64,000 nucleotides of DNA from Pseudomonas sp. GOM6 (GTDB taxonomy: Bacteria; Pseudomonadota; Gammaproteobacteria; Pseudomonadales; Pseudomonadaceae), in contig NZ_JARPUS010000004.1 of NCBI RefSeq assembly GCF_029537485.1, forward strand, positions 1 through 64,000, given 5' to 3'. Both the position numbers and the translations under genes were made by a program. Each line of letters starts with the position of its first letter. The first letter of the stretch is position 1. The notes under the pieces are model-generated. The model searched no databases. It was not told the origin of the DNA and was given only the letters and a program-made list of their open reading frames with translations. This document shows positions 25,266 to 35,383 of the stretch, one piece after another.

Positions 25266-28200
25266 CCGCGGAAAACCTCAACCCCCTCGATTTCCCCCTG
25301 CACGGCAGCCGCTTGATCGAGGCGAGCGCGGGCACCGGTAAAACCTTCACCATCGCCTTGCTGTATGTGCGCCTGGTGCTGGGCCATGGCGGCGACGCGG
25401 CGTTCAAGCAAGCGCTTACGCCGCCACAAATTCTGGTGGTGACCTTCACCGACGCCGCCACCCAAGAGCTGCGCGACCGTATTCGCGCACGCTTGAACGA
25501 GGCTGCCCAGTGCTTCCTGGCACCGGAGTTGCCTCACGACCCGCTGCTGGTGAAACTGCGCGACGAATACCTCGCCGACCAATGGCCTTCCTGCGCTCGC
25601 CGGTTGCAGTTGGCCAGCGAATGGATGGATGAAGCCGCGGTTTCGACTATTCATGGCTGGTGCTACCGGATGCTGCGCGAGCACGCCTTCGACAGCGGCA
25701 GCCTGTTCACCCAGACACTGGAAACCGACCAGCGCGAGCTGCTCGATGAGGTGGTCAGGGACTACTGGCGTCAGCAGTTCTATGGCGTGTCGCCCGAAGT
25801 TGCCAAGGCGGTGACCGAGTGCTTCAAAAGCCCGACCGCGCTGCGTGAGGCACTGACGCCACTGCTTTCGCGTAGCGATGCCGAGTTCCAGCAGGAGGGG
25901 GTGGCGATCACCGCGCCCGCGAAGCTGGATGCATTGCTTCAGACGGCTGCCGACTGGAATGCGAAGTACGCCACGCTCGAAGCGCTAGCCCGAGCCGCGT
26001 GGGCCGAGGACATCGTGGCGCTTGAGGCGGCGTTGCACGAGGCCCGCACTTCGCTGAATCGTAATTCCTACCCCGCCAATAGCCGCGAAACCCTGGAAGA
26101 GATGCTGCGCAATATCGCGGCCTGGAGCCAGGGTGAGGACGCCTGTGCCCACGTGTTCAGGTGTGGGCAAACCCGCTTCAGGTTGAACAAGGGCGGCAGC
26201 ATTGCCAGGAAACCGGCCTTCGAGGCCATCGATGCGTTGGTCGACCACAAGGAAACCAAGCAGGACACGCGTGCGCAGTTGCTGTTGCATGCACTGCGTG
26301 AAGTACGAAGCGCCTTCGAAGCAGAAAAACTTCGCCGGGCGCAGATCGGCTTCGACGACCTGCTGAGCCGCCTTGGCCGTGCGCTGGAAGGCCCGTGCGG
26401 GCCGCGCCTGGCCGAAACCATTCGCCAGCAGTACCCGGTAGCATTGATCGACGAGTTCCAGGACACCGACCCGGTTCAATACGACATCTTCGACACCATC
26501 TACCGCATCGGCGACAACCTGCCCGACTGCGGGCTGTTCATGATCGGCGACCCGAAACAGGCGATTTATTCCTTCCGTGGCGCCGACATCTACACCTACC
26601 TCAAGGCGCGTGAGGCTACCGAGGGCCGGCATTACACCCTGGGCACCAACTACCGTTCCACCAAAGCGATGGTCGATGCCGCCAACCACTGTTTCAGCTT
26701 CGCCGAAGCGCACCCGCGAGCGGCGTTCCGCTTCGCCAAGGACGGGCAGAACCCGGTGCCGTTCAAGGGCGTCGACGCCAAAGGCCGCAGCGATGTGCTG
26801 GAAATCGAGGGCGAACAGCAGAAGGCCCTGACTCTTTGGCAACTGCAAACCGACGGAGTCATCAACAACGCCACGTACCTGCGCGAGGCCTCCGAGGTGT
26901 GCGCCTCGGCGATTCAGGCCTGGCTCGACGGTAGTGCGCCCGAGCCCTCGGGCTTGCGCAGCAGCGACGGCCAGTTGACCAAGCTCAAACCCGCCGATAT
27001 CGCCATTCTGGTACGCAGCCGCACGGAAGCCGAAGCCATTCGCAAGGCCCTCGCACGTCGCAAACTGGCCAGCGTTTATTTGTCTGACCGCGACTCGGTG
27101 TTCGAAAGCGAAGAGGCCAAAGACCTGCTGTGCATCCTTCGGGCCTGCGCCCAACCCAGCAGTGACCGCTTGCTGCGTGCGGCACTGGCAACCCGCAGCG
27201 TGGGCCTTGGCTGGCAGGCGCTGGAGCGCCTGAATCAGAACGAGCTGTGCTGGGAAGAGCTTGTGCAGTGCTTCCGCGAGTTTCGCCAGCATTGGCAGCA
27301 ACAAGGCGTGCTGCCAATGCTGCGTAAGCTGCTCGCGACCTTCCAGGTTCCGGCCCGGTTGCTTGCCGAGGCGCAGGGCGAACGTAGCTTGACCAACCTG
27401 CTGCACCTGGCTGAATGGCTGCAACGCAGCGCCACTGAACTGGACGGCGAGCACGCGCTGATTCGCCACTTGGCCGAGCAGATCGAGGCGCAGAGTGAAG
27501 AAGAAATTCTGCGCCTGGAAAGCGACTCGGACCTGATCAAGGTGGTGACCGTGCACAAGTCCAAGGGCCTTGAGTACCCCTTGGTGATGTTGCCGTTCGC
27601 GTGCAGCGCCAGGCCGGTGGATGGCCGCAGCAAAACGCCGCCCATGTTCCATGAGCAACAGGGTGAGCAATACCGCCTGGTGCTTGAATTGGGCAAAGGC
27701 GAGCTGGCGAAGCCGTCGCAGAAACTGGCCGACGATGAGCGCATGGGCGAGGAAATGCGCCTGCTGTATGTCGCCCTGACCCGCGCCCGCTACGCCACCT
27801 GGATTTGCGTGGCGCCCAAGGTGGCTAAAACCGGGGAAAAGTCGCTCGACCTGCACAAGTCGGGCCTGGGCTACCTGCTGGCAGGCGAAAACAAGGTGGC
27901 GCCCGAGTGCCTGGCTGAAGTGGTCGAGGCACTGGCAAAGGGCTGCGACGACATCGCCGTGAGCAAGGCGCCCACGCCCACCCAAACCGTCCACACCGCG
28001 CCCGCCCGACCCACCGCAGGCCCAGCCTTGCGCCCGCTGCATGCGCTGGCAGCCAATTGGTGGATCGCCAGCTACTCCACCTTGGCGATCGCCGAAGACC
28101 GTACCCTGGTGGGCGCCACTTCGCCCATCGCCCCAGAGCCTGCAACTGCCCTAGAAGCCAACCTGCAAGAGCAGGACGACGAGCAGAACCCGTCTGCCGG

Positions 28201-28942
28201 CGTTGGCATTCACTGCTTCCCCCGAGGGGCGGGGCCGGGCACCTTCCTGCACGGGTTGTTCGAGTGGGCGGGTGATGAGGGCTTCGGCAACGCCGCCAGT
28301 GATGAGCAAGCCCTGCACGACGCCGTGGCACGGCGCTGCAACCTGCGTGGCTGGGAACGCTGGATCGACCCGTTGTCGGCCTGGCTCAGCCACTACCTGA
28401 AGGCGCCACTGCGCTTCAACGGCACCCAATGCACCCTCGCAGCGCTGGACACCTACCAGGTCGAGATGGAGTTCTGGTTCGCCAGCCAAAACGTGAGCGT
28501 CGAGCGCCTCGATGCCCTGGTGCGTGAACACACCTTGGGCGGCGCGCCACGGCCAGCGCTCGCCCCAAGCCAGTTGAACGGCATGTTCAAGGGCTTCATC
28601 GACCTGACCTTCGAGCACGAGGGCCGCTACTACGTGGCGGACTACAAGTCCAACTGGCTGGGCAGTACCGACAGCGCCTATGCCGCCGAGGCCATGGCCG
28701 AAACCATGTTGGGCAAACGCTACGACCTGCAGATGTGCCTGTACCTGCTGGCCCTGCATCGCCAGCTCAAGCTGCGCCTGCCCGGCTACGACTACGACCA
28801 GCACTTGGGTGGCGCGTTGTACCTGTTCATCCGTGGGCACCAGGCGCCCACCCATGGCCTGCACTTCGAACGCCCACCGCGGCAATTGATCGAGCAGCTT
28901 GACCGACTCTTCATGGGGCAACACCTGGAGGTCAACGCATGA
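25262..28942 (+). CDS. recB: RecBCD enzyme subunit RecB
   Basis: A 1226-residue RecB: an SF1A helicase with Walker A EASAGTGKT (20-28), QTLETDQ region, LIDEFQDTDPVQYDIFD (motif II) and VVTVHKSKGLEYPLVMLPF, then a C-terminal nuclease domain with FKGFIDLTFEHEGRYYVADY followed by KSN, which supplies the D...DYK catalytic set. It has 3'-5' helicase and nuclease activity in double-strand-break repair and degradation of phage DNA. The start codon overlaps the recC stop (ATGA); the longer open frame upstream is only an overlap. It is coupled to recD by another ATGA. Confidence 0.93.
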   Translation: MTAENLNPLDFPLHGSRLIEASAGTGKTFTIALLYVRLVLGHGGDAAFKQALTPPQILVVTFTDAATQELRDRIRARLNEAAQCFLAPELPHDPLLVKLRDEYLADQWPSCARRLQLASEWMDEAAVSTIHGWCYRMLREHAFDSGSLFTQTLETDQRELLDEVVRDYWRQQFYGVSPEVAKAVTECFKSPTALREALTPLLSRSDAEFQQEGVAITAPAKLDALLQTAADWNAKYATLEALARAAWAEDIVALEAALHEARTSLNRNSYPANSRETLEEMLRNIAAWSQGEDACAHVFRCGQTRFRLNKGGSIARKPAFEAIDALVDHKETKQDTRAQLLLHALREVRSAFEAEKLRRAQIGFDDLLSRLGRALEGPCGPRLAETIRQQYPVALIDEFQDTDPVQYDIFDTIYRIGDNLPDCGLFMIGDPKQAIYSFRGADIYTYLKAREATEGRHYTLGTNYRSTKAMVDAANHCFSFAEAHPRAAFRFAKDGQNPVPFKGVDAKGRSDVLEIEGEQQKALTLWQLQTDGVINNATYLREASEVCASAIQAWLDGSAPEPSGLRSSDGQLTKLKPADIAILVRSRTEAEAIRKALARRKLASVYLSDRDSVFESEEAKDLLCILRACAQPSSDRLLRAALATRSVGLGWQALERLNQNELCWEELVQCFREFRQHWQQQGVLPMLRKLLATFQVPARLLAEAQGERSLTNLLHLAEWLQRSATELDGEHALIRHLAEQIEAQSEEEILRLESDSDLIKVVTVHKSKGLEYPLVMLPFACSARPVDGRSKTPPMFHEQQGEQYRLVLELGKGELAKPSQKLADDERMGEEMRLLYVALTRARYATWICVAPKVAKTGEKSLDLHKSGLGYLLAGENKVAPECLAEVVEALAKGCDDIAVSKAPTPTQTVHTAPARPTAGPALRPLHALAANWWIASYSTLAIAEDRTLVGATSPIAPEPATALEANLQEQDDEQNPSAGVGIHCFPRGAGPGTFLHGLFEWAGDEGFGNAASDEQALHDAVARRCNLRGWERWIDPLSAWLSHYLKAPLRFNGTQCTLAALDTYQVEMEFWFASQNVSVERLDALVREHTLGGAPRPALAPSQLNGMFKGFIDLTFEHEGRYYVADYKSNWLGSTDSAYAAEAMAETMLGKRYDLQMCLYLLALHRQLKLRLPGYDYDQHLGGALYLFIRGHQAPTHGLHFERPPRQLIEQLDRLFMGQHLEVNA

Positions 28943-31026
28943 GCCAGACCCTCAAGCAACTCAGCGCCAGCCAAGGCGATAGCGAGCAAGTGGTAGTGCC
29001 CATCGGCGCAGTCAGCCATGGCGAGCTATTGCAGCAACTCGATACCTGGGTGGCGCGTGGCTGGCTGCGTGCGCTGGATCGTTCGTTGGCCAAGTTCATC
29101 CTCGAGCAAGACCCTCAAGCCCAGGCCAGCGTGCTGCTGGCCGCCGCGATGACCAGCCACCAACTGGGCCGTGGCCACGCCTGCCTGGACCTGGTTGCCA
29201 CCCTGGCCACCCCGGATTTCGTGCTCTCGTTGCCCCCTGAAGGTGAGCAGGGCAACACGCTTCCATCGCAATGGTTGCAGGGCCTGGACGCCGCGCAGTG
29301 GCGCCAGGTGCTGGCCGCAAGCCCCATGGTCGAGGACCGCGACGCCAGCCCGAACGCACCCGAGCGGCCCTTGGTGCTGGTGGGGCAGCGCCTGTACTTG
29401 CGCCGCTATTGGAACTACGAGTGCAGCATTGCCCAAGCCTTGAGTGCACGCTTGGGTGTGGCGCCAGTCACCCCAGACAACCTCGCCAGCCGCCTCGACG
29501 AACTGTTCCCACCGCCTTCCGAAGCCGAGCGCGCGCAGGGCAGCAACTGGCAGAAAATTGCCTGCGCGCTGGCGGCCCGTGGCAATTTCAGCATCATCAC
29601 CGGCGGCCCAGGCACCGGTAAGACCACCTCGGTGGTGCGCTTGCTGGGCTTGCTGCAAACGCCGGCAGTCGATAGCGGCAAGCCGCTGCGCATTCGCCTG
29701 GCGGCCCCGACCGGCAAGGCGGCTGCGCGGTTGTCTGAGTCCATCGGCAAGGAGGTGAGGGCGTTGCCGGTCAGTGATGCGGTGCGCGCCGAGATCCCCA
29801 CGGATGTGTCCACCCTGCACCGCTTGCTGGGCAGCCGCCCGAACTCGCGCAACTTCATTCACCAGCGCGACAAACCGCTTGAGCTGGATGTGCTGGTAGT
29901 TGACGAAGCCTCGATGATCGACCTGGAAATGATGGCCTGCGTACTGGACGCCTTGCCTCATGCGGCGCGGTTGATTCTGCTGGGCGACAAGGACCAGTTG
30001 GCTTCGGTGGAGGCCGGTTCCGTGATGGGCGACTTGTGCCGCGAGGCTGAAAAAGGCGGCTACAACGTGCAAACCGCCCAGTGGCTGAGCACCCACAGCG
30101 GTGAAGCCCTGCTCGACCCCGAGTTGCAGATGGCCGCCGGCGCTGGTGACCCATTGGCGCAGCAGACCGTGATGCTGCGTCGCTCGTGGCGTTTCGACCC
30201 GCAGAAGGGCATCGGGCGTCTGGCCAAGCTGATCAACCACAAACACGCCGACGAAGCACGGCGTGTGCTGGAGCAGCCTTCGGAGCAGCTTTTCAACCTG
30301 CTGGTGCGTGGTGAGCAGGATGCTGCACTCACCGACCTGGCCATCGATGGTAACCGCAACGCCCCCGGCTACCGGCATTATCTGGAGCAACTGCGCGACC
30401 TGCGCCCCGCACCCGACACACCGTGGGATAGCCAGCTTTGGGCCGACTGGGCGGGCAAGGTGTTGTCTGCATTCGACCGTTTCCGCCTGCTGTGTGCATT
30501 GCGTCGGGGGCCTTGGGGCGTCGAGGGCCTGAACCAGCGCGTGGCCACGCAGTTGCGTCGGCGCGGCTTGCTGAGCAGCGACCACGGTTGGTACGAAGGG
30601 CGCCCTGTGCTGGTTACGCGCAACGACTACAGCCTAAACCTTATGAACGGCGATATCGGCATCGCGCTATGTGTGCCCGGACCAGAGGGTGCGTTGGCCC
30701 TGCGCGTGGCCTTCCCGCGTAATGACGGCAGTGGCGGCGTGCGCTTCGTGCTGCCGAGCCGGTTGGTGGAGGTGGAAACGGTGTTCGCCATGACGGTGCA
30801 CAAGTCTCAGGGGTCGGAGTTCAACCACACTGCGCTGGTGTTACCTGATGCGCTGAACCCGGTGTTGACCAAGGAGCTGCTGTACACCGCGATCACCCGC
30901 GCCAGGGAGTGGTTCAGCCTGGCCGAGACTCACCCGGGGGTGTTTGAAGGCGCGGTGGGTCGCAACGTGCAGCGCACCAGCGGCTTGGCGTTTCAACTGC
31001 ACGAGGCGCTGGCTCAACGCACCTGA
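28939..31026 (+). CDS. recD: RecBCD enzyme subunit RecD
   Basis: A 695-residue RecD: the N-terminal domain interacts with RecB, and the SF1B helicase core has Walker A GGPGTGKTTSVV, motif II VVDEASMID and the C-terminal UvrD-like VFAMTVHKSQGSEFNHTALV. It acts as the 5'-3' motor of RecBCD. It is translationally coupled to recB by a 4-bp overlap. Its last codons overlap the end of a small gene fragment on the opposite strand (31014-31122), so the operon end sits right at a former gene boundary. Confidence 0.92.
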   Translation: MSQTLKQLSASQGDSEQVVVPIGAVSHGELLQQLDTWVARGWLRALDRSLAKFILEQDPQAQASVLLAAAMTSHQLGRGHACLDLVATLATPDFVLSLPPEGEQGNTLPSQWLQGLDAAQWRQVLAASPMVEDRDASPNAPERPLVLVGQRLYLRRYWNYECSIAQALSARLGVAPVTPDNLASRLDELFPPPSEAERAQGSNWQKIACALAARGNFSIITGGPGTGKTTSVVRLLGLLQTPAVDSGKPLRIRLAAPTGKAAARLSESIGKEVRALPVSDAVRAEIPTDVSTLHRLLGSRPNSRNFIHQRDKPLELDVLVVDEASMIDLEMMACVLDALPHAARLILLGDKDQLASVEAGSVMGDLCREAEKGGYNVQTAQWLSTHSGEALLDPELQMAAGAGDPLAQQTVMLRRSWRFDPQKGIGRLAKLINHKHADEARRVLEQPSEQLFNLLVRGEQDAALTDLAIDGNRNAPGYRHYLEQLRDLRPAPDTPWDSQLWADWAGKVLSAFDRFRLLCALRRGPWGVEGLNQRVATQLRRRGLLSSDHGWYEGRPVLVTRNDYSLNLMNGDIGIALCVPGPEGALALRVAFPRNDGSGGVRFVLPSRLVEVETVFAMTVHKSQGSEFNHTALVLPDALNPVLTKELLYTAITRAREWFSLAETHPGVFEGAVGRNVQRTSGLAFQLHEALAQRT

Positions 31027-31122
31027 GTGGGTGCGTTCAGGAATTTGTAGCCCGGGTACTGGGCCTGGACTGTGACCTTTGCCATGTCAGAGCTCACGGC
31101 ATCAGCGCCGATAGGTCTAGAC
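31014..31122 (-). pseudogene. Truncated copy of the small mobile-element protein
   Basis: The frame reads MSRPIGADAVSSDMAKVTVQ then AQYPGYKFLNAPTQVR and a stop. From AVSS on it parallels the protein at 17088-17252 (AVSSEMARVTAEAQYPGYKC). The first 27 residues of the family are missing, and homology stops abruptly at GCCGT (about 31100). It lies on the same strand as the intact copy, with the WYL-recBCD cassette between them. Probably non-functional. Confidence 0.6.
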
Positions 31123-31349
31123 ATAAGTGGTAAGCCGACGAGCCAGCATGTGAGCGCCAGCCAGCCATCCCCATGCAGCACTCACATTGAGGTTCATCTC
31201 AATCAGATGAGCCCCGATCCAGTTTGGATCGACCGTTTCCTACTTCAATAGGATAGATTTCTCCCTGGCTGGCAGGTTTCACTTTTGGGCTGTAGAGGTA
31301 TCTAGAAAACCAAGAGTGATTCAGGGTGCCGGGATTAGGAGATAAGTAG
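31123..31349. other. Gap between the recBCD cassette and the HNH gene
   Basis: About 230 bp without a recognisable gene. I see no clear terminator. The region before 31350 contains AGGAGA, used by the HNH gene. Confidence 0.4.
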
Positions 31350-32189
31350 TTGAGTGTAATCAGGCGCTGCAACCTTTGCCTTCGGCGTACCGCTATGACT
31401 GAAGATCACCTGTTCCCACAAGGGTTGGCGATCCCTGGGCAGCGTCGGGTCACGCAGATTCTGCACCAAATAAATCCAAATTACCGTGGTCGGCAGGGCA
31501 CGTTTCTCGCGCAGAATGGCGTCAAGAAGGCCACCTTGTGCGCTGACTGCAATAATCGCGTACTCGGGACCGAGCTAGACCCTGCACTGATTTCCCTTTA
31601 CCGGGCAGCTTCAGCCGCTATGGAGCACATCCGATACCCGGTGGCGGGGGGCGTCATCTTCGAAGGTGTCAATCTCAACAGGGTTGCCCGAGCTGTCGCA
31701 GGCCATTTGCTTGCCCTAGATGACGTACCGCGCGCCACTTATAGGCCGGATAGACGCCTGAGACGCTTCGTCCTTGATCGCAGATCCGGTCTTCACCCTG
31801 CCTTGCGATTCCACATGTGGCTTTACCCATTCCACAAGCAAGGCATGTTTAAGGACCTAAATCACTTCGAATTTGGAGCTAAATTCGATCCGATGTGGAT
31901 CTGTGCCTTCAAAACCTACCCACTTGCTTTTGGCTTCAGCACCGAAGTTCAGAACCCAACCTTCAGGCTGCCAGGTAGTCTCGACCTTACTGCTCACATC
32001 ACCGCTGACGACGAGCAGCTATTCCATCTCAGACTAATGGCGCTACCTATCGTGGACAGCAACTGGCCTTTTGCCCCACACCCCAAAGGGGGCATTGTCA
32101 CCGGAATGAACTCTAGTATCACTACTGAGCCATACGTCAGGGCGAAGAAATCACAGGCCAGGACAGCCAAGGATGCTACTTGCGCGTGA
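31350..32189 (+). CDS. HNH-endonuclease-like zinc protein
   Basis: A 279-residue protein whose first 70 residues carry two CxxC pairs (CNLCLRRTAMTEDHLFP and CADCNNRVLG), with EDH before a Phe-Pro: the zinc-HNH (beta-beta-alpha metal) pattern seen in HNH nucleases and related 5-Cys proteins. The remaining 200 residues match nothing I know. Translation probably starts at TTG with AGGAGA 7 nt upstream. HNH proteins of this size occur in restriction and phage-defence islands and in phages. Nuclease activity is inferred. Confidence 0.6.
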   Translation: MSVIRRCNLCLRRTAMTEDHLFPQGLAIPGQRRVTQILHQINPNYRGRQGTFLAQNGVKKATLCADCNNRVLGTELDPALISLYRAASAAMEHIRYPVAGGVIFEGVNLNRVARAVAGHLLALDDVPRATYRPDRRLRRFVLDRRSGLHPALRFHMWLYPFHKQGMFKDLNHFEFGAKFDPMWICAFKTYPLAFGFSTEVQNPTFRLPGSLDLTAHITADDEQLFHLRLMALPIVDSNWPFAPHPKGGIVTGMNSSITTEPYVRAKKSQARTAKDATCA

Positions 32190-32566
32190 TGGCACGAACT
32201 GGCTGGCCAATCAGCGGCTCAAGGTTACGCTGTGCTTCTCGTTCAAGGCGTCGACTGGATTGAATACGGTTGAGATAGCCGTAGATGTAGATCTTCAGCA
32301 GAACAGCAGGATGGTAAGAAAACCGACTAGTTTTCGCAGGAACCACACCATCGAAACCCAGTCGTCCAAAGTCGAGTTTATCGACGAACACATCGACCAG
32401 TTGCACCGGGTGGTGTCCTCCACATGATCATCCAGCCTCTCAGGTAGCAATGTACTTTGGCCCGATACTCACCCTGGATGAAACGTTTCATGGACTGTCC
32501 ATGTGATGAAGCCTGGCGGCGGCATAACAAGGACGGAGGGTGGGCACGTTTTTACACAGTCTGGGC
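32176..32566 (-). pseudogene. Second relic of an IS1182-family transposase
   Basis: MKRFIQGEYRA starts at 32491. After one or two indels the conserved sequence continues as VDVFVDKLDFGRLGFDGVVP then YHPAVLLKIYIYGYLNRIQS and REAQRN, a diagnostic IS1182-family N-terminus, and then stops. The upstream block CCCAGACTGTGTAAAAACG (rc of about 32544-32563) is shared with the relic at 362. The rest of the element is missing. It runs into the 3' end of the HNH gene and so may have truncated what was there. Confidence 0.7.
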
Positions 32567-32628
32567 CGATAGCTGTCCCCGAGAGTCGACCGGTTTCGTC
32601 TTCAATCAATGAACCTATGTCCGCTCAG
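32564..32628. repeat. Dispersed repeat, copy 2
   Basis: It aligns with 15484-15550: GGCCGATAGcTGtC, GAGaGTCGaCCGGTTTCGTC, then ATGAACCtatGTCCgcTCAG. It lies directly outside the end of the IS1182-type relic. Confidence 0.5.
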
Positions 32629-32767
32629 AATCGGGCTGTTTGGCTTGACGTTCATTCGATCATTGTTATACAGAAATAATTGAAAGACCTGTTGCGATAG
32701 CTTTTGCTCATTGCGCATGCTGATGGTGTACGAGATGGATCGTGCACAGAACAAGAAGAAAACCAGC

Positions 32768-33637
32768 ATGAACACAGAAACTCAAAATGCTTACCGATCT
32801 TTAGCTGCCCACTTCTACGCCACACACCTGCCAGGCATCCCCCCCAGTGCGCTCAACGAGTTCAGCATCATTGGCGCGTTGCTGCGTGCCGCTCCTGGTT
32901 ACCGACCTGACTACTTCAGGCGGTTGCGCAATGCATTGGCTCTAGACCAGAAGCTCAGGGGGCATTTCTGGATTGCGCAGGAGATCAATCGCACCCTCAA
33001 TCCGGTTACCGTCATAGGCTTACCGCGCAAGCGCAAGCAGGCGCGGCGGCAGAGAATTTCTGATGACGATTTCGCCAAATGGGTGATGGCGCTTCTGGCT
33101 AAGGGCCAGAAGGTGGAAGCCGGTGCGTTGATGCTAATCAGCATGACGGGAGCGCGCCCTTGTGAGCTGAATGACATCAGTATTGAGGGCACGAGGATCA
33201 GCATTCTCGGCGCCAAACATAGCCACGGTGGGCTGCGTGGCGCTGACCGAATGCTGGAGGCTGACGAGGATTTCTGCCAGCTCGTCTGTAATGCGCTGGA
33301 GGCCTTTCGTTCTGATGTCAGGAGCCTGGACTCTATTCGAATAGTGATACATGAAGCCGCAAAAGAGGTTTTCTCGCGGGGCAAACCACCCAGCATGTAC
33401 ACGCTTCGCCACCAGTTTGGTGCGAATCTGAAGGCCTCAGGTATGTCCAGAGTCGAGATGGCATATGTGATGGGGCACCAGGCGACGGACTCTATTGGAC
33501 GCTACGGTGACAAGCGTTATGGGCGGGCCGAGGCCGTGAAGGTCAGGCCGGCAAAGGGTGCTGATCTATCGAAGGTTCGAGCAACACATGCGGGATATGC
33601 GAGTTCTCGCTCGAAGGCTCTGCATGCTGTCTGCTGA
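32768..33637 (+). CDS. Small tyrosine recombinase
   Basis: The catalytic part of a tyrosine recombinase, 289 residues: the box I arginine in MTGARPCELNDI, box II MYTLRHQFGANL (H/R pair), GHQATDS and the nucleophile tyrosine in IGRYGDKRYG. It lacks a clear arm-binding domain, as in compact integrases of degenerate islands. ATG 32768 (MNTETQNAYRSL) is preferred; an ATG at 32711 adds 19 residues. Neighbours are IS relics and umuDC, so it may be left from an earlier integration. The function on an att site is unproven. Confidence 0.75.
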   Translation: MNTETQNAYRSLAAHFYATHLPGIPPSALNEFSIIGALLRAAPGYRPDYFRRLRNALALDQKLRGHFWIAQEINRTLNPVTVIGLPRKRKQARRQRISDDDFAKWVMALLAKGQKVEAGALMLISMTGARPCELNDISIEGTRISILGAKHSHGGLRGADRMLEADEDFCQLVCNALEAFRSDVRSLDSIRIVIHEAAKEVFSRGKPPSMYTLRHQFGANLKASGMSRVEMAYVMGHQATDSIGRYGDKRYGRAEAVKVRPAKGADLSKVRATHAGYASSRSKALHAVC

Positions 33638-33645
33638 TAGTGAGC

Positions 33646-34920
33646 TTATCGGGCGCTAACCCTCAGCAGCTCTGCCCAGCGCGTTGTGTAGGCGGGTGAG
33701 AGGAGCTCTCTGCGCATTGACCACTCCGCAGGCTTGGCAGTTCTTCCTGGTTGCAATGTGCCCCGCCCCCAGCGGCTGTTGATCGCATCCAGGGTGCTCA
33801 TCAGCCGCTCGGTTCTGATGGGCTGCTCTGGGGCGAACAGATCCGGTGTGTACTCATTCTTTCGGCAGAGATCCAATAGCAGCACCTGCGCCTTGGCGTA
33901 GCTGAAACCCTCGCGGTACACCTGCTTCAGCCCAGTCTGAACGGCTTGGATGATCAGCCGACTGTCATCGGTAGGGTAGGGCAATTGGCAGAGGATGCCG
34001 TTGGCATATTTGACCTCAGCGGGGTTGAACATCCCCGTGCGAAGGCTGACACGCACTTGCCGGCAAAGTGATTCCTGCTTGCGCAGTTTTTCGGCGGCGC
34101 GCATGGCATAAGCGGCGACGGCCTCCTGGATAGGGGCTAACTCGCGCAGCCGCTTGCCGAAAGAGCGACTGGAGCAGATCTCCTGCTTGGGTTCGATCTC
34201 GCTCTCAATCTCCAGGCAGGCTACTCCGCGCAGTTCTCGTACGGTCTTCTCTACCACCACGTTGAACCGTTTGCGCAGCGTCCAGGCGTCCATCTGCGCC
34301 AGCTCCCAGGCCGTTTTGATCTGCATGCCTTCTAGGTGCGCGCGCAGCCGCGGACCCACGCCCCAGACCTCTTCAACCGGCATGGCTTTGAGCAGCTTGT
34401 CGCGCCGAACAGGGTCGCGAATGTCGACGACGCCCCCGGTCTGTTTTTGCCAGCGCTTGGCGGCGGCATTGGCCAGTTTGGCCAGGGTCTTGGTGGTGGC
34501 GATGCCAATACCAACGGGAATGCCGGTCTTCTGTCTCACCTCCGCTTGGACCTGACGACCTATCGACTCCAGGGGTTCGGGAAGGCCGGTCATATCGGCG
34601 AAGGCTTCATCGATGCTGTAAATCTCAACGCTTGGGAAGCGAGCTTCCAGGATGGTCATCACTCGCTCGCTCATGTCGCCATACAGCGCGTAGTTGCTAC
34701 TGAAGGCCACGATGCCGTGGTGCTTGAGGTCGCCTCTTATCTCGTGAAAGAGTGCCCCCATCTTCACGAACGGTTTGGCATCGGCAGACCTGGCAATGAC
34801 GCAGCCGTCGTTATTGCTGAGTACCACGATGGGCGTGCGCTGCAGATCGGGGCGAAAGACGCGCTCGCAGCTGGCATAGAAGCTGTTGCAATCAATCAGT
34901 GCGTAGACCGGCTCAGCCAT
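33646..34920 (-). CDS. umuC: DNA polymerase V catalytic subunit (Y family)
   Basis: A 424-residue Y-family polymerase: [20 protein letters not shown] at the N-terminus with the first catalytic Asp, [11 protein letters not shown] with the second acidic pair, helix-hairpin-helix ([20 protein letters not shown]) and the UmuC C-terminal domain. It performs error-prone translesion synthesis with activated UmuD and RecA. It overlaps umuD by 8 bp. RulB/ImpB-type relatives are common on Pseudomonas plasmids and islands. Confidence 0.92.
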   Translation of the reverse strand: MAEPVYALIDCNSFYASCERVFRPDLQRTPIVVLSNNDGCVIARSADAKPFVKMGALFHEIRGDLKHHGIVAFSSNYALYGDMSERVMTILEARFPSVEIYSIDEAFADMTGLPEPLESIGRQVQAEVRQKTGIPVGIGIATTKTLAKLANAAAKRWQKQTGGVVDIRDPVRRDKLLKAMPVEEVWGVGPRLRAHLEGMQIKTAWELAQMDAWTLRKRFNVVVEKTVRELRGVACLEIESEIEPKQEICSSRSFGKRLRELAPIQEAVAAYAMRAAEKLRKQESLCRQVRVSLRTGMFNPAEVKYANGILCQLPYPTDDSRLIIQAVQTGLKQVYREGFSYAKAQVLLLDLCRKNEYTPDLFAPEQPIRTERLMSTLDAINSRWGRGTLQPGRTAKPAEWSMRRELLSPAYTTRWAELLRVSAR

Positions 34921-35350
34921 GGTTCAGGTGATTGCGCAGGCTATGGGTGACGACTCCCCAGATCATCAGCTCATCCTGTTCCAGGATGTAGCGTGGCGAG
35001 TAGGCGGGATTCTCCGAGCGCAATACGAATTGCCCCTGATCCTGCGCCAAACGCTTCACAAAAACATCGCCGTTGAGGCATGCCACCACCACGTGTCCGG
35101 GGCGGGCCTGCAGCGCGCGACTCACGATCAGGTGGTCGTTATCGAAGATGCCGGCGCCGATCATGCTGTCACCGCTGACGGCGACCACATAGGTGTGCGG
35201 GGCCTGCAGATCCAGCAGAGCATCGAGCGACAGCTTGTGCTCCATGTGATCGAGCGCAGGGCTGGGAAAGCCTGCCGGGACGCGTGCATCGAAGAGGGGG
35301 AGGGCGGTGCCGCTGCGCTGCAGCGGTCCGAGGATAAGGGCGTTGCTCAT
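34913..35350 (-). CDS. umuD: DNA polymerase V subunit UmuD
   Basis: A 145-residue S24-family autoprotease: cleavage site VPAGFPSP (Ala26-Gly27), catalytic Ser62 ([13 protein letters not shown]) and Lys99 (GDVFVKRL). RecA-stimulated self-cleavage activates it. ATG 35350 is chosen because it matches the family start and lies 17 bp downstream of a LexA box; upstream codons would read through the operator. It is the first gene of umuDC. Confidence 0.92.
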   Translation of the reverse strand: MSNALILGPLQRSGTALPLFDARVPAGFPSPALDHMEHKLSLDALLDLQAPHTYVVAVSGDSMIGAGIFDNDHLIVSRALQARPGHVVVACLNGDVFVKRLAQDQGQFVLRSENPAYSPRYILEQDELMIWGVVTHSLRNHLNHG

Positions 35351-35367
35351 GACGGGCGGACCGATAA

Positions 35368-35383
35368 CTGTATTTATATACAG
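35368..35383. promoter_or_regulatory. LexA (SOS) box of umuDC
   Basis: CTGTATTTATATACAG is a full 16-bp CTG-N10-CAG LexA site with the AT-rich core typical of gammaproteobacteria. It lies just upstream of the umuD start, so the operon is SOS-induced. Confidence 0.92.

Noticed and set aside
22845..28042. Long minus-strand frames opposite recC and recB
   Set aside because: They mirror the codon structure of high-GC genes and have Gln/His/Arg-rich products; the plus-strand genes have full family motifs.
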